Of a stretch of DNA of 64,000 nucleotides, positions 25,985 to 35,000 are shown one piece after another. Source of the stretch: Variovorax sp. J22P240 (GTDB taxonomy: Bacteria; Pseudomonadota; Gammaproteobacteria; Burkholderiales; Burkholderiaceae_C); contig NZ_JASZYR010000001.1 of the NCBI RefSeq assembly GCF_030316855.1, forward strand, positions 1,390,640 through 1,454,639, in the 5' to 3' direction. The position numbers and the translations under genes were made by a program. Position 1 is the first letter of the stretch. Each line of letters starts with the position of its first letter. Under the pieces are notes generated by a model. The model ran no database searches. It worked only from the letters and a program-made list of their open reading frames with translations, and was not told the origin of the DNA.

Positions 25985-26944
25985 TCAGACCATGCCGGAC
26001 TTGACCATCGTCGCGCGCAGGCTCGCGAACTCGTCGTCGACGAACTTCGCGAAAGCGTCGCCCGAGAGCACCGCCGGGGTCCAGTCGTTCTTCTTCATGG
26101 CGTCGGCCCAGCTCGGGGTCTTGAGGGCCGCCAGCACCATGTCCGTCAGCGCCTTGCGCTGCTCGGCCGTGATCCCCGGCGCGCCATACACACCGCGCCA
26201 GTTGCCGATCTCGACGTCGATGCCCTGCTCCTTGAGCGTCGGCACGTTGATACCCGGCAGGCGCTGTGCGGAGGTCACCGCGATGGCCTTCATCTTGCCG
26301 GCATTGATGTATTCGGCAAACTCGCTGAAGCCGCTGCCGCCCACCGTGACGTTGCCGCCCAAGATGGCTGCCGTGGCCTCACCGCCCCCACGGAACGCAA
26401 CGTAGTTGATCTTGGAAGGATCGACGCCGACCTTCTGCGCGATCATGGCCGCGGCGATGTGCTCGGTGGATCCGCGCGAGCCGCCGCCCCACTTGACGCT
26501 GCCCGGGTCCTTCTTGAGTTGCTCGACCACGTCCTTCATGGACTTGAGCGGCGAGCTGGCTGGCAACACGAACACGTTGTATTCGCTGGTGATGCGGGCG
26601 ATCGGCGTGGCCTGCGAGAGACTGACCGGCGGCTTGCCGGTGATGATGCCGCCCAGCATCACGGCGCCCATGATCATCATGGCGTTCGGGTCGCCCTTGG
26701 AGCCGTTGACGAACTGGGCCAGACCCAGCGCGCCGGCCGCGCCACCCTTGTTGTCATAAGTCACCGTGTCGGCCAGCTTGCCATCGGTGAGCGCCTTGCC
26801 CAGCGCGCGGCCCGTCGTGTCCCAACCACCGCCCGGATTGGCGGGAATCATCATCTTGACGTTGGCCGCAGCCCAGGCCGAAAGCGGCAGGGCCCCCGTG
26901 GCGGCCATGGCGGCCAGTGACTTCAAAAACGTATCGCGACGCAT
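25985..26944 (-). CDS. tctC: Tripartite tricarboxylate transporter substrate-binding protein TctC (Bug family)
   Basis: 319 residues. Tat/Sec-like signal MRRDTFLKSLAAMAATGALPL...AWA. Bug-family landmarks: MIPANPGGGWDTTGRAL, TYDNKGGAAGALGLAQF and WRGVYGAPGIT. It binds carboxylates in the periplasm and gives them to TctAB. AGGAGA precedes the ATG. The substrate is not readable. Confidence 0.93.
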   Translation of the reverse strand: MRRDTFLKSLAAMAATGALPLSAWAAANVKMMIPANPGGGWDTTGRALGKALTDGKLADTVTYDNKGGAAGALGLAQFVNGSKGDPNAMMIMGAVMLGGIITGKPPVSLSQATPIARITSEYNVFVLPASSPLKSMKDVVEQLKKDPGSVKWGGGSRGSTEHIAAAMIAQKVGVDPSKINYVAFRGGGEATAAILGGNVTVGGSGFSEFAEYINAGKMKAIAVTSAQRLPGINVPTLKEQGIDVEIGNWRGVYGAPGITAEQRKALTDMVLAALKTPSWADAMKKNDWTPAVLSGDAFAKFVDDEFASLRATMVKSGMV

Positions 26945-27054
26945 GCATGTCTCCTTCGAATGGAAGCTGAGTAGAAGCTGAACGCCGCTATGATGCGCCG
27001 CCCCGCTGTCAGTTGGCTGTCCAGCGTACTGGGGTAAACACCGAAAATCGCGGG

Positions 27055-27735
27055 ATGAAGTTGCTGCTTATCGAAGACGATCCGTCGATGCAAACCACCC
27101 TGCAGCGCACGCTCGGCCGCCGCCAGATCGACGTACGCGTCTGCGGCGACGGCGCCCTGGCGCTCGACCAATGGCGCGAGCTGGAACCCGATGTGGTGGC
27201 CCTGGATCTCAGCCTCCCCCATCTCGACGGCCTGCAGGTGCTGGCCCAGGCGCGCGCCGCCGGGCTGCGCACGCCGGTGCTGCTTCTGACTGCACGCGGC
27301 ACAGTGGGTGATCGCATCGTGGGGCTCAATGCAGGTGCGGATGACTACCTGCCCAAGCCCTTCGATCTCGATGAACTCGAGGCCCGCATTCGGGCGCTGA
27401 ACCGGCGCCACCAGAACGCGGGTCCCGACTCGCCGGCGCGGCCGCAGCAGGTCGGCGGCCTTCGCTACGAACCCGACAGCGGAGCCATTTATCACCGCGC
27501 CGACGTGCTCGAACTCACACCGCGGGAGTTGGCGCTGCTGAAGGCGCTGATGGTCAAGCCCGGTCACGCCGTATCGAAGGAACGCCTGTTCGAGCTCGTG
27601 TTTCCGAGCGAGATGGACGTCCAGTACGAAGCGGTCGAAGTGGTCGTCTACCGGCTCCGAAAGAAGCTGGCGGGCACCGGCGCCACGCTGATGACCCTGC
27701 GCGGCCTGGGCTACCTCCTGCGCGAAGAAACATGA
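27055..27735 (+). CDS. tctD: OmpR-family response regulator (TctD-like)
   Basis: 226 residues from ATG 27055. Receiver domain with acidic pair D8/D9, phospho-acceptor D51 (VALDLSLPHLDG), T79 region LLTARG and K101 (YLPKPFD). A winged-helix DNA-binding domain occupies about 130-224 (ELTPRELALLKALMVKPGHAVS). Divergent from tctC and overlapping the kinase by 4 nt, the normal TctDE arrangement, so it probably activates tctCBA. Confidence 0.9.
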   Translation: MKLLLIEDDPSMQTTLQRTLGRRQIDVRVCGDGALALDQWRELEPDVVALDLSLPHLDGLQVLAQARAAGLRTPVLLLTARGTVGDRIVGLNAGADDYLPKPFDLDELEARIRALNRRHQNAGPDSPARPQQVGGLRYEPDSGAIYHRADVLELTPRELALLKALMVKPGHAVSKERLFELVFPSEMDVQYEAVEVVVYRLRKKLAGTGATLMTLRGLGYLLREET

Positions 27736-29147
27736 GGCGCATCTCGTCGCTGCGCGCGAGGTTGCTGCTCGGCATCCTCGCGCCGGTCGCGGTGTTCATC
27801 GTCATCAACAGCGTGAGCCTCTATCGGCAGAGTCTCGCGGCCGCGACCACCGCCTACGATCGGACGCTGCTCGCTTCGGCGAAGACCATCGGCGAGCAGC
27901 TCGACGTGGAGGGCTACGACGAAGCGGCTTCGCTGCGCGCCATGGTGCCCTACTCCGCGCTCGAGGCCTTCGAGGCCGACAACCAGAGCCGCATGTACTA
28001 CCGCGTGTCTGCGCAGGACGGCGCGATGATCTCCGGCTTTGCCGAACTGCCCTTCTGGCGAGGAAAGCTTCCGGATCGGCCGCCCTACGCCGCTCTGGTG
28101 GATTTCTACGATGCCGAATTTCGCAACAGGCCGGTTCGCGTGGCCGTTCTGCTGCAGCCGGTCGCCAGCGCGCGCGGGCGCGGCATGGCCGTCGTGCAGG
28201 TCGCGGAGACGCTTGAGTTGCGCGAGACCCTCGCACGCAAGCTGCTCATCGACACGCTGTGGCGGCAGCTCGTGCTGCTTGCCGTGATCGCCGGCGTGAC
28301 GGTGCTCGTGGTGCAGCGCGCGACCCGACCGGTGCGCGAGCTCGGCGAAGCGATCGCAGCGCGCGCCGCCGACGATCTCTCACCCATCGAGGCACCCGAA
28401 GCCCCTCGCGAACTCCTGCCCTTGATCGATGCCACGACCCAGGTGATGGGCCGCCTGCGCCGGCTGCTGGACCACCAGAAGCGCTTCGTGCGGGACAGCG
28501 CGCATCAGCTGCGCACGCCGCTCGCCGTGCTCAAGGCGCAAGTGCAATCCGCGCGCCGCGGCGACGTGCCGGCCGCACAGGCCTTCGGTGAAATCAGCGA
28601 GACGGTCGACCGCGCGACCGCGCTGGCGAACCAGATGCTGTCGCTCGCCAAGGTGGAGCAATTGCGCCAGCAGCCCGAATCCGTGGCGCTGGACCTCGGC
28701 GAGACGGTGCGCGGCATCGCGCTCGACCTCTCGCCGCTCGTCGCGGACAAGGCGCTGGACTTCGAGCTTTCCACCGCCCCGACGCCGGTGCAGGTACGCG
28801 CGCACCGCTGGATGCTTCAGGAACTCACTCGCAATCTTCTGCACAACGCCATCAAACACAGTCCTCGCGGCGCGACACTGGTGGTACGAGTGCAAGCCGA
28901 CGGTGACGCAGCGATGCTCACGGTCAGCGACGAGGGCCGCGGCATCTCCGACGAACTGCGGCAACGGCTGTTCGCCCCCTTCGCGGCCGGCGACGTCGCA
29001 AGCGGCTCTGGATTGGGCCTCGCCATCTGCCACGAGATCGTGCTTGCCCTGGGCGGAAGCATCGCTCTCGACAACAGGGAATCCGGCGGACAGGTTGTCG
29101 GGCTGGATGCCGTAGTCAGCCTGCCGCTCGCGCGCGACAATCGATGA
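27732..29147 (+). CDS. tctE: Sensor histidine kinase (TctE-like)
   Basis: 471 residues. TM1 about 10-30, a periplasmic sensor about 31-172, TM2 about 175-195, HAMP, then HisKA with H258 in VRDSAHQLRTPLAVLK and an HATPase domain (N box NLLHNAIKHSP, G1 SDEGRGIS, G2 GSGLGLAIC). It probably senses the transported carboxylate. The stop overlaps the next start (ATGA). Confidence 0.92.
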   Translation: MRRISSLRARLLLGILAPVAVFIVINSVSLYRQSLAAATTAYDRTLLASAKTIGEQLDVEGYDEAASLRAMVPYSALEAFEADNQSRMYYRVSAQDGAMISGFAELPFWRGKLPDRPPYAALVDFYDAEFRNRPVRVAVLLQPVASARGRGMAVVQVAETLELRETLARKLLIDTLWRQLVLLAVIAGVTVLVVQRATRPVRELGEAIAARAADDLSPIEAPEAPRELLPLIDATTQVMGRLRRLLDHQKRFVRDSAHQLRTPLAVLKAQVQSARRGDVPAAQAFGEISETVDRATALANQMLSLAKVEQLRQQPESVALDLGETVRGIALDLSPLVADKALDFELSTAPTPVQVRAHRWMLQELTRNLLHNAIKHSPRGATLVVRVQADGDAAMLTVSDEGRGISDELRQRLFAPFAAGDVASGSGLGLAICHEIVLALGGSIALDNRESGGQVVGLDAVVSLPLARDNR

Positions 29148-29575
29148 ACATGGATCGTCTTCGCATCGACAAATGGCTCTGGGCCGCGCGCTTCTTCAAG
29201 ACGCGCTCGCTCGCCGCCGACGAAATCGGCAAGCACCGCGTGCAAGTCAATGGCGACACCGCCAAGGCCTCGCGCGAAGTCAAGGTGGGAGACTCGGTCA
29301 CGATGCGGCTTGGCGCCATCACGCGCACCGTGCTCGTGCGTGGCATCAGCGGCCAGCGCGGCCCGGCGCCCGTGGCGCAGCAGCTCTACGAGGAAACTCC
29401 GGAGAGCCTGGCCGCGCAGGCCGCGGCGCGCGAACAGCGGCGGGTCGGCAGCGAGCCGGCCCTCAGCATCGAACAGGGGCGCCCCACGAAGCGCGACCGG
29501 CGCGACCTCGATGACGCCCGCCGAGGCGGCTGGGACAACCGCTGGAGCGCCTCGCTGGATCGCGACGACGAGTAG
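29144..29575 (+). CDS. hslR: S4-domain RNA-binding protein, Hsp15-like
   Basis: 143 residues. The N-terminus MDRLRIDKWLWAARFFKTRSLA is the S4 motif of Hsp15, which binds stalled 50S subunits carrying peptidyl-tRNA. The C-terminal tail is highly charged (RPTKRDRRDLDD). Start at 29144 overlaps the kinase stop; an ATG two codons later is equally possible. Confidence 0.85.
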   Translation: MNMDRLRIDKWLWAARFFKTRSLAADEIGKHRVQVNGDTAKASREVKVGDSVTMRLGAITRTVLVRGISGQRGPAPVAQQLYEETPESLAAQAAAREQRRVGSEPALSIEQGRPTKRDRRDLDDARRGGWDNRWSASLDRDDE

Positions 29576-29635
29576 GCACGGCGAAGGCGGGCCGCAATCG
29601 CGTACGCTGCGGATTTGCGCAGGAGCCCCCTCCTC

Positions 29636-30442
29636 ATGGCCAGCTTCAAGAAATTCCTTGTCGGCAGCAAATTCCAGCTATCGAAAGTCGATCCCGCGGC
29701 TTCGCCCTTTCTGCGGGGCGACGAAACCGAACAGCGCGAAGAACTCGATGAGTTGGCGACCGAACTCGACGAGTTGCAGAACCTCCTGCATGCCGAGGGG
29801 CGGCGCAAGCTGCTGCTGGTGCTGCAGGGCCTGGACACCAGCGGCAAGGACGGCACGATCCGATGGGTGTTCTCACGCACATCGCCTCTTGGTGTCCGCG
29901 TGACGGCTTTCAAGGCACCGAGCGACGAGGAGCGTGCGCACGACTTCCTGTGGCGCTGCCACGCCGTGGTGCCACGTTCCGGCGACATCATGGTGTGGAA
30001 CCGGAGCCACTACGAAGACGTGCTGGTGCCCGTCGTCGAGGGCTGGGTCGACAAGGCCGAGACGCGGCGCCGCTATGCGCAGATCAACGACTTCGAGCGG
30101 CTACTGACCGAGACAGGCACCGTCGTCGTCAAGTGCATGCTGCACATCAGCAAGGATGAGCAGCGCTCGCGCCTGCAGGCTCGTGTCGACGATCCCGGCA
30201 AGCACTGGAAGTTTTCCATGGACGACCTCGCCGTGCGCAAGAAGTGGGACGGCTATCAGCAAGCCTACGAAAACGCGCTCACGGCCACGTCGACCCCCTA
30301 TGCGCCTTGGTACGTCGTGCCAGCGGACAGCAAGCGCCACCGCAACCTGATGATTGCCCAGCTGCTCGTCAAGACGCTGAAGGACATGAAGTTCAAGACA
30401 CCGTCCTCGGATCCGGCCCTCAAGGGGCTGGTCGTGACATAG
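29636..30442 (+). CDS. ppk2: Polyphosphate:nucleotide phosphotransferase, PPK2 family
   Basis: 268 residues from ATG 29636. Walker A GLDTSGKDGT (65-74, K71), the Walker B region SGDIMVWNRSHYEDVLVP and the lid arginines in KDEQRSRLQAR are present. Uses polyphosphate to phosphorylate nucleoside mono- or diphosphates. One PPK2 domain, cytoplasmic. Last backbone gene before the terminator and the accessory region. Confidence 0.92.
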   Translation: MASFKKFLVGSKFQLSKVDPAASPFLRGDETEQREELDELATELDELQNLLHAEGRRKLLLVLQGLDTSGKDGTIRWVFSRTSPLGVRVTAFKAPSDEERAHDFLWRCHAVVPRSGDIMVWNRSHYEDVLVPVVEGWVDKAETRRRYAQINDFERLLTETGTVVVKCMLHISKDEQRSRLQARVDDPGKHWKFSMDDLAVRKKWDGYQQAYENALTATSTPYAPWYVVPADSKRHRNLMIAQLLVKTLKDMKFKTPSSDPALKGLVVT

Positions 30443-30553
30443 GCAACGCCCCATCGGCATCTGTCTCCCACGGCATTCCCCTCCAAACGGCGTATTGAAG
30501 CCGGGATGCAGCAGTCCAGGCAGGAAGGCGGCTCGGACCAGGGAGTCAGACGC

Positions 30554-30583
30554 AAAAAAAGCCCCGGCTGGCGGGGCTTTTTT
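30554..30583 (+). terminator. Rho-independent terminator after ppk2
   Basis: An A-tract, the stem GCCCCG/CGGGGC with a 5-nt loop and a TTTTTT run. The flanking A and T tracts pair, so it can act on both strands. Confidence 0.88.
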
Positions 30584-30623
30584 GGGCCTTTCGATCACCG
30601 CGAGGCGATATGGAGGCCAATCC

Positions 30624-30735
30624 TGGCGGAACCGGAGGGAGTCGAATGCATTTGGTCGGACCACGGCGTTTGCCAGCCGCAGGTGCCTTTGCGGAACGAC
30701 AGGGAGTCGTTGGCGGAAGGACAGTGATTCGGAAA
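30624..30735 (-). repeat. Three degenerate tRNA-3'-end-like sequences (possible attachment-site remnants)
   Basis: TGGCGGAACCGGAGGGAGTC (30624 onward), TGCGGAACGACAGGGAGTCG (about 30690) and TGGCGGAAGGACAGTGATTC (30711) each resemble the reverse complement of a tRNA T-arm plus acceptor ending in CCA, closest to a tRNA-Ser type end. None is part of a whole tRNA. Integrases of genomic islands often use such ends. Confidence 0.35.
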
Positions 30736-30918
30736 CCAAGGGCCTGCCAAGGAAATTCAACTCCTACGGCGACGCAGCCCATGCAAGACGAAAATACAGC
30801 GTCCTCCGTAGCGTACCCCAGCCCCCCTTTTCACTTCTGCCGTCCACCCGTTTCATCACTTTAGCGCGCCCGCCTGAACCCTTCAAGCGGCGCTGCGCCC
30901 ACACGCAGACGACGCGCG

Positions 30919-31746
30919 TCAGGTCACATCGATCACCATGCCATGTCGAAAATTGGGATTGCCAGGATCAGCACCGTCCACCACATAACCCCGAGGATTG
31001 CAGACCACGCGGCACTGGCCGACGGAATAGTCGAAACTGGCGTGGGTGTGCCCGTGCACCCACAAAGTAGGTACCTCAAAGAAACTTGAGGGCAAATCGC
31101 TGGCAAACGCGCCCGACAAGTGATCTTGCTGAAACTGCCCGGAAACAGATTTCCAATGGGGCGCATGATGGGTCACGACGACGGTTGTTCCCGCAAATGG
31201 CTCGGCCAATGCCTGGCTCAGCCAAGACGCATCACGCCGGTGGTACCGCAACGTGTCGTCAGTGTCCAGCGGCCTTCCAACCGCTTCCCGACGCGAGCCG
31301 GGAACCGCACGGGAATCTGCCACACGCACGAAGCGGTAGTCGGGCATGTTCGCCTCGGCTTCGCGTCGGCACGTTTGTTGATCTGCAACCCGTTCGCCTT
31401 CGTGTCCCTTGATAGCCAAACAGAAGTCCGTCCAAAGGGTGCAGCCCAGAAACCGGATGCCACCGACCACCAAGGTACTTCTGTCCATGAAATGGACACC
31501 CAGCTCAGTCGCTGTTTGCCGCATGGCGTGAACTGCAAGATCGGCCCGCTGTCTGAAATATTCGTGATTGCCGGCGACGAAGAGGACCGGCACCGACACA
31601 AAGGTTCGGGCTGCCCAACGAATGCCTCTCCAACCGGGCGTGTCTATATCGCCCGCCAGGATCACGGCGTCGAAGTCGTGCGACTTCGGCGCCGCGAACT
31701 TTCTGCAAACCTCCAGATGAAGGTCGGAAAGGATCAGCAGTTTCAT
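30919..31746 (-). CDS. Metallophosphoesterase (calcineurin-like)
   Basis: 275 residues from ATG 31746 (MKLLILSDLHLEV); an in-frame ATG 8 codons earlier is possible. The five phosphoesterase blocks are present: SDLHLE, AGDID, AGNHEYF, VVTHHAPHW and WVHGHTH. They bind two metal ions. Substrate may be cAMP-like nucleotides or phosphoproteins; not predictable. Located at the island edge with a small unknown gene upstream on the same strand. Confidence 0.88.
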   Translation of the reverse strand: MKLLILSDLHLEVCRKFAAPKSHDFDAVILAGDIDTPGWRGIRWAARTFVSVPVLFVAGNHEYFRQRADLAVHAMRQTATELGVHFMDRSTLVVGGIRFLGCTLWTDFCLAIKGHEGERVADQQTCRREAEANMPDYRFVRVADSRAVPGSRREAVGRPLDTDDTLRYHRRDASWLSQALAEPFAGTTVVVTHHAPHWKSVSGQFQQDHLSGAFASDLPSSFFEVPTLWVHGHTHASFDYSVGQCRVVCNPRGYVVDGADPGNPNFRHGMVIDVT

Positions 31747-31827
31747 CGGCTTCACCAACCCCATTGGCACATCCGTGGTGTAGGCGCCATACGGTCGGCG
31801 ATACGCGACGGTCCAAGCGGCCGGCCC

Positions 31828-32127
31828 TCAAGGTTTGGTCTTGCCATTGCCCTCTTGGACCCAAGGGACGTCAAACAGGCTCTTAGGCTTGCCAGTTTTC
31901 AGGGCTTGCTTGCGTCGAGCCAAGGTCCTCTTCACGTCTTTCTCATTCGATCTGCTTTCCGCCGCGCTCTCGCCCCCCTTAACCAGTAACTCGTAGCGAT
32001 CCCGGCCCGCGATCCATCCTGGTGGGCGATGCCCTCGGTCGACCCACCGACGCCCTGTGATCCGATCCTCGTAGACGCGTCGGTAGGATGGGCAACCATC
32101 CAGAAAATGTCTAGTCCTCGTCATCAT
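31828..32127 (-). CDS. Small basic protein of unknown function
   Basis: 99 residues from the ATG at 32127, which has AAGGAGG two bases upstream. Sequence MMTRTRHFLDGCPSYRRVYE is followed by ITGRRWVDRGHRPPGWIAGR and a basic C-terminus (KDVKRTLARRKQALKTGKP). No domain recognised. It lies 81 nt before the metallophosphoesterase and probably shares its transcript. Confidence 0.55.
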   Translation of the reverse strand: MMTRTRHFLDGCPSYRRVYEDRITGRRWVDRGHRPPGWIAGRDRYELLVKGGESAAESRSNEKDVKRTLARRKQALKTGKPKSLFDVPWVQEGNGKTKP

Positions 32128-32315
32128 TGCCTCCTTGTCAACGGCCTCAAAAGGCCTGGGTGCCAACCCCGACTCGCGTCCATCCTTGCGGCAGACGGTC
32201 CGAATGCTCCGCGGGGTACGCCAGAGATTTGAACCGTCGAGCCCGAACGAGAGACATCAAAAAGTAACGCCCACGAGGCTCTGAAACCACCGTTCTCGTC
32301 CGCCTCGTATGACAC

Positions 32316-34345
32316 TCACCGGAAGTCACGGCTAGCCACGCGCAGTTGCCCAAGCAATTCTGTGTGATCCACAGTTTCATGGCTACGAGCGAGTGCACGC
32401 CCTTCTCGCTCTGCCATGTGCCTTCGACGCTCAGCAGCTTCGCGCCCAGCAGCACGGCGCGCTGCTTCTCGGCGACCTGCGGCCAGACGATGATGTTCAC
32501 GGTTCCGGTCTCGTCTTCGAGAGTCGCGAAGATCACGCCTTTCGCAGTGCTTGGACGTTGCCGATGCGTCACGATTCCGCTGGCGCGAACCTTTTGTCGA
32601 TCCTTGGCTTTACAACGAAGTTGCTCTGACGTCTGAATCCCCAGGTCGGCCAACTGCGACCGAAGCAATGCCAGCGGATGTCGACGCAAGCTCAAACCGA
32701 GGGCTCCATAGTCGTCCGCGATCTCGGTGCCCTCCTCGGGCTGCGCAAACGCAATGGGGTCCTCATGCGTTCGCGCTTCGCGCAGCATCTTCGTGGGACG
32801 CGTTTCAACGCCTCTTGCCGCCCAAACGGCATCGGGTCGCCGCCCGGCCAAACCGAGCAAGGCATCCGCAGCCGACAGACATCCGAGGTCATGGGCGTCG
32901 AGCTCCGCTCGCATCGCAAGGTCCTCTACGCTCGCAAACGAAGCAGACTCCCGCGCCGCCACAATCCGCTTTGCCGCTTGCTCACGCATTCCGTTGATAC
33001 GCGAGAATCCCAGCCGCACGGCGCGTGGCGGCTGCTCATAGGTGGCATCCCAGCGCGACGATGCCTCAGCCTGGGCGGCCTCTTCCAGTGTCGACTCCCA
33101 TTGGCTGACCATCACATCCACGGGCCGAACAACGACGCCATGCTCTCTCGCATCGCGCACCAGCAGCGCTGGCGCATAGAAGCCCATGGGCTGGCTGTCT
33201 AGGAGTGCCGCCAGCATCGCATCCGGATGATGGCGCTTGAGCCAGCAGCTCACGTACACGAGCAGAGCAAAGCTCGCCGCGTGCGATTCCGGAAAGCCGT
33301 AACTACCGAATCCCTCCACCTGCTTCGCGATCCTGAGTGCGAATTCCTCGGTGTAGCCCTTGCGCAGCATGCGTTCGATGAGCTTGCGCTGGTGCACCTC
33401 CAGGCCACCGCGCTTGCGCCACGCGCCCATCGCTCGGCGCAGTTGATCCGCTTCGCCGGCGGTGAAGTCGGCCGCGGCCATGGCGATCTGCATCACCTGC
33501 TCCTGGAACAGCGGCACGCCGAGCGTGCGTTCCGTCGCCTTGCGGATCTCTTCGCTCGGGTATTCGATCGCCTCTTCGCCGGCTCGCCGGCGCAGGTACG
33601 GATGCACCATGCCGCCCTGGATCGGCCCGGGCCGCACGATCGCGACCTGGATCACGAGATCGTAGAAGCGTCTGGGCTGCATGCGTGAGCAGCATGCTCA
33701 TCTGCGCCCGGCTCTCGATCTGGAAGACGCCCACCGTGTCCGCCTTGCAAATCATTTCGTAGATTGCCGGGTCCTCCGCTGGGACATCCTGCATACGCAT
33801 CGGCGGCCCGCCGGCCTTCTCGCCGGCGAGGTCGAGGGCTCGATGGATTGCCGTGAGCATGCCAAGGGCGAGAACGTCCACCTTGATCAAACCCGTCGAA
33901 TCCAGGTCATCCTTGTCCCACTGGATGATGGATCGGTTCTCCATCGCGGCGTTTTCGACCGGCACCAGGCGACTCAACTTGTCCCGCCCGATCACAAATC
34001 CACCGGGGTGCTGGCTCAGATGCCGTGGAAAGCCACGGATCGTGTCCGCAATCTTGAGCCAGTGAATCACCTTCTGATCGGCGGGATCGATTCCGTTCTC
34101 GATCAGGCACGCCTCGCTGATCCATTTTTCATCGTTGCCGTAGGCGGTCTTGGCCAATCGCTCGATCGTGTCGAGCGGGATCCCCATAGCCTTGCCCACG
34201 TCACGCAGCGCCGACTTGGTCCGGTAGGTGATCGCCACCGCGGTGAGCGCGGCGCGGTGCCTGCCGTACTTCTCGTAGACATACTGCATCGCCTCTTCGC
34301 GACGCTGGTGCTCGAAATCGATGTCGATGTCCGGCGGCTCCAGAC
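32316..34345 (-). pseudogene. dnaE2: dnaE2 (imuC) error-prone polymerase, 5'-truncated and frameshifted
   Basis: The remnant starts in PPDIDIDFEHQRREEAMQYV (34345) and covers about two thirds of the roughly 1050-residue family length. A one-base frameshift near 33690 splits SRAQMSML from PRRFYDLVIQVAIVRPGPIQGG. A second, near 32385, shifts the end; in the corrected frame it finishes VDHTELLGQL...SRDFR with a stop at 32316. The N-terminal PHP part is missing. Known: DnaE2 works with ImuA/ImuB in SOS mutagenesis. With three lesions this copy cannot be functional. Confidence 0.85.
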
Positions 34346-34346
34346 G

Positions 34347-34910
34347 CTCCTGAAGCGCGCCGAGCTGCTACCGGACGACTGGCGAATCTTCCCTGGCGTC
34401 TACGCGCCAGTGATGATCTGGGAGGACGGTAAGCGCGTGATCAAGCCGATGCGCTATCAATGCCGACCGCCCGGTAAGCCGGCGTTCTATGACACCAAGT
34501 TCCCGGGGTCCTACAACGCGCGCAAGGACAACCTCGACAGCAGCTTCTGGCGCGGAACTTTCGGTGAGTTCCACGGCATCTTGGCCGTGAACGCGTTCTA
34601 CGAAAACGTCCAGCGCGATGGGAAGAACGTCGTGCTCGAATTCAGGCCACGGCCGCAGCAAGATATGCTGGTGGCCTGCCTGTGCTCACATTGGAGCGAA
34701 GCCGGTGAGCCCGATCTTCTCTCCTTTGCGGCGATCACGGACGAGCCGCCGCCTGAGATTGCCGCAGCCGGGCACGACCGATGCATCGTGCCAATCAGAC
34801 CGGAGAACGTCGATGCGTGGCTGCAGCCGCAGAGCAGGAGTCCCGCAGAGCTGCACGCCCTCCTCGATGATCGCGAGCGGCCGTACTATGAACATCGGCT
34901 TGCGGCGTAG
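34347..34910 (+). pseudogene. SRAP (YedK/HMCES) peptidase-like gene, 5'-truncated
   Basis: A plus-strand frame of about 188 residues holds LPDDWRIFPGVYAPVMIWED, GSYNARKDNLDSSFWRG, AFYENV and a C-terminal RPYYEHRL, as in SRAP proteins. The start, with the catalytic Cys2 that crosslinks to abasic DNA, is absent. Its left end abuts the truncated start of dnaE2 in opposite orientation, so both were cut at one rearrangement point near 34346. Confidence 0.75.
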
Positions 34911-35000
34911 GTGATGCAGGAGCGAACAGCACCGTGGATACGAGGGCTCACGAATGTCAACCCTCACCCATTACGGGCCGTAGACGATCCGAAGTGCAGC

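Larger units (their letters stand above)
30443..30918. other. Gene-free boundary between backbone and accessory region
   Basis: Apart from a terminator (30554-30583) and three tRNA-3'-end-like sequences (30624-30735), I see no gene. Codon structure becomes irregular after this point and broken genes begin, so this looks like the left edge of an inserted region. Confidence 0.5.

Noticed and set aside
34000..34910. Intact 409-residue plus-strand gene from 33681
   Set aside because: Its first half is the antisense of dnaE2; only the part after 34347 is SRAP-like. The long frame is produced by the junction.
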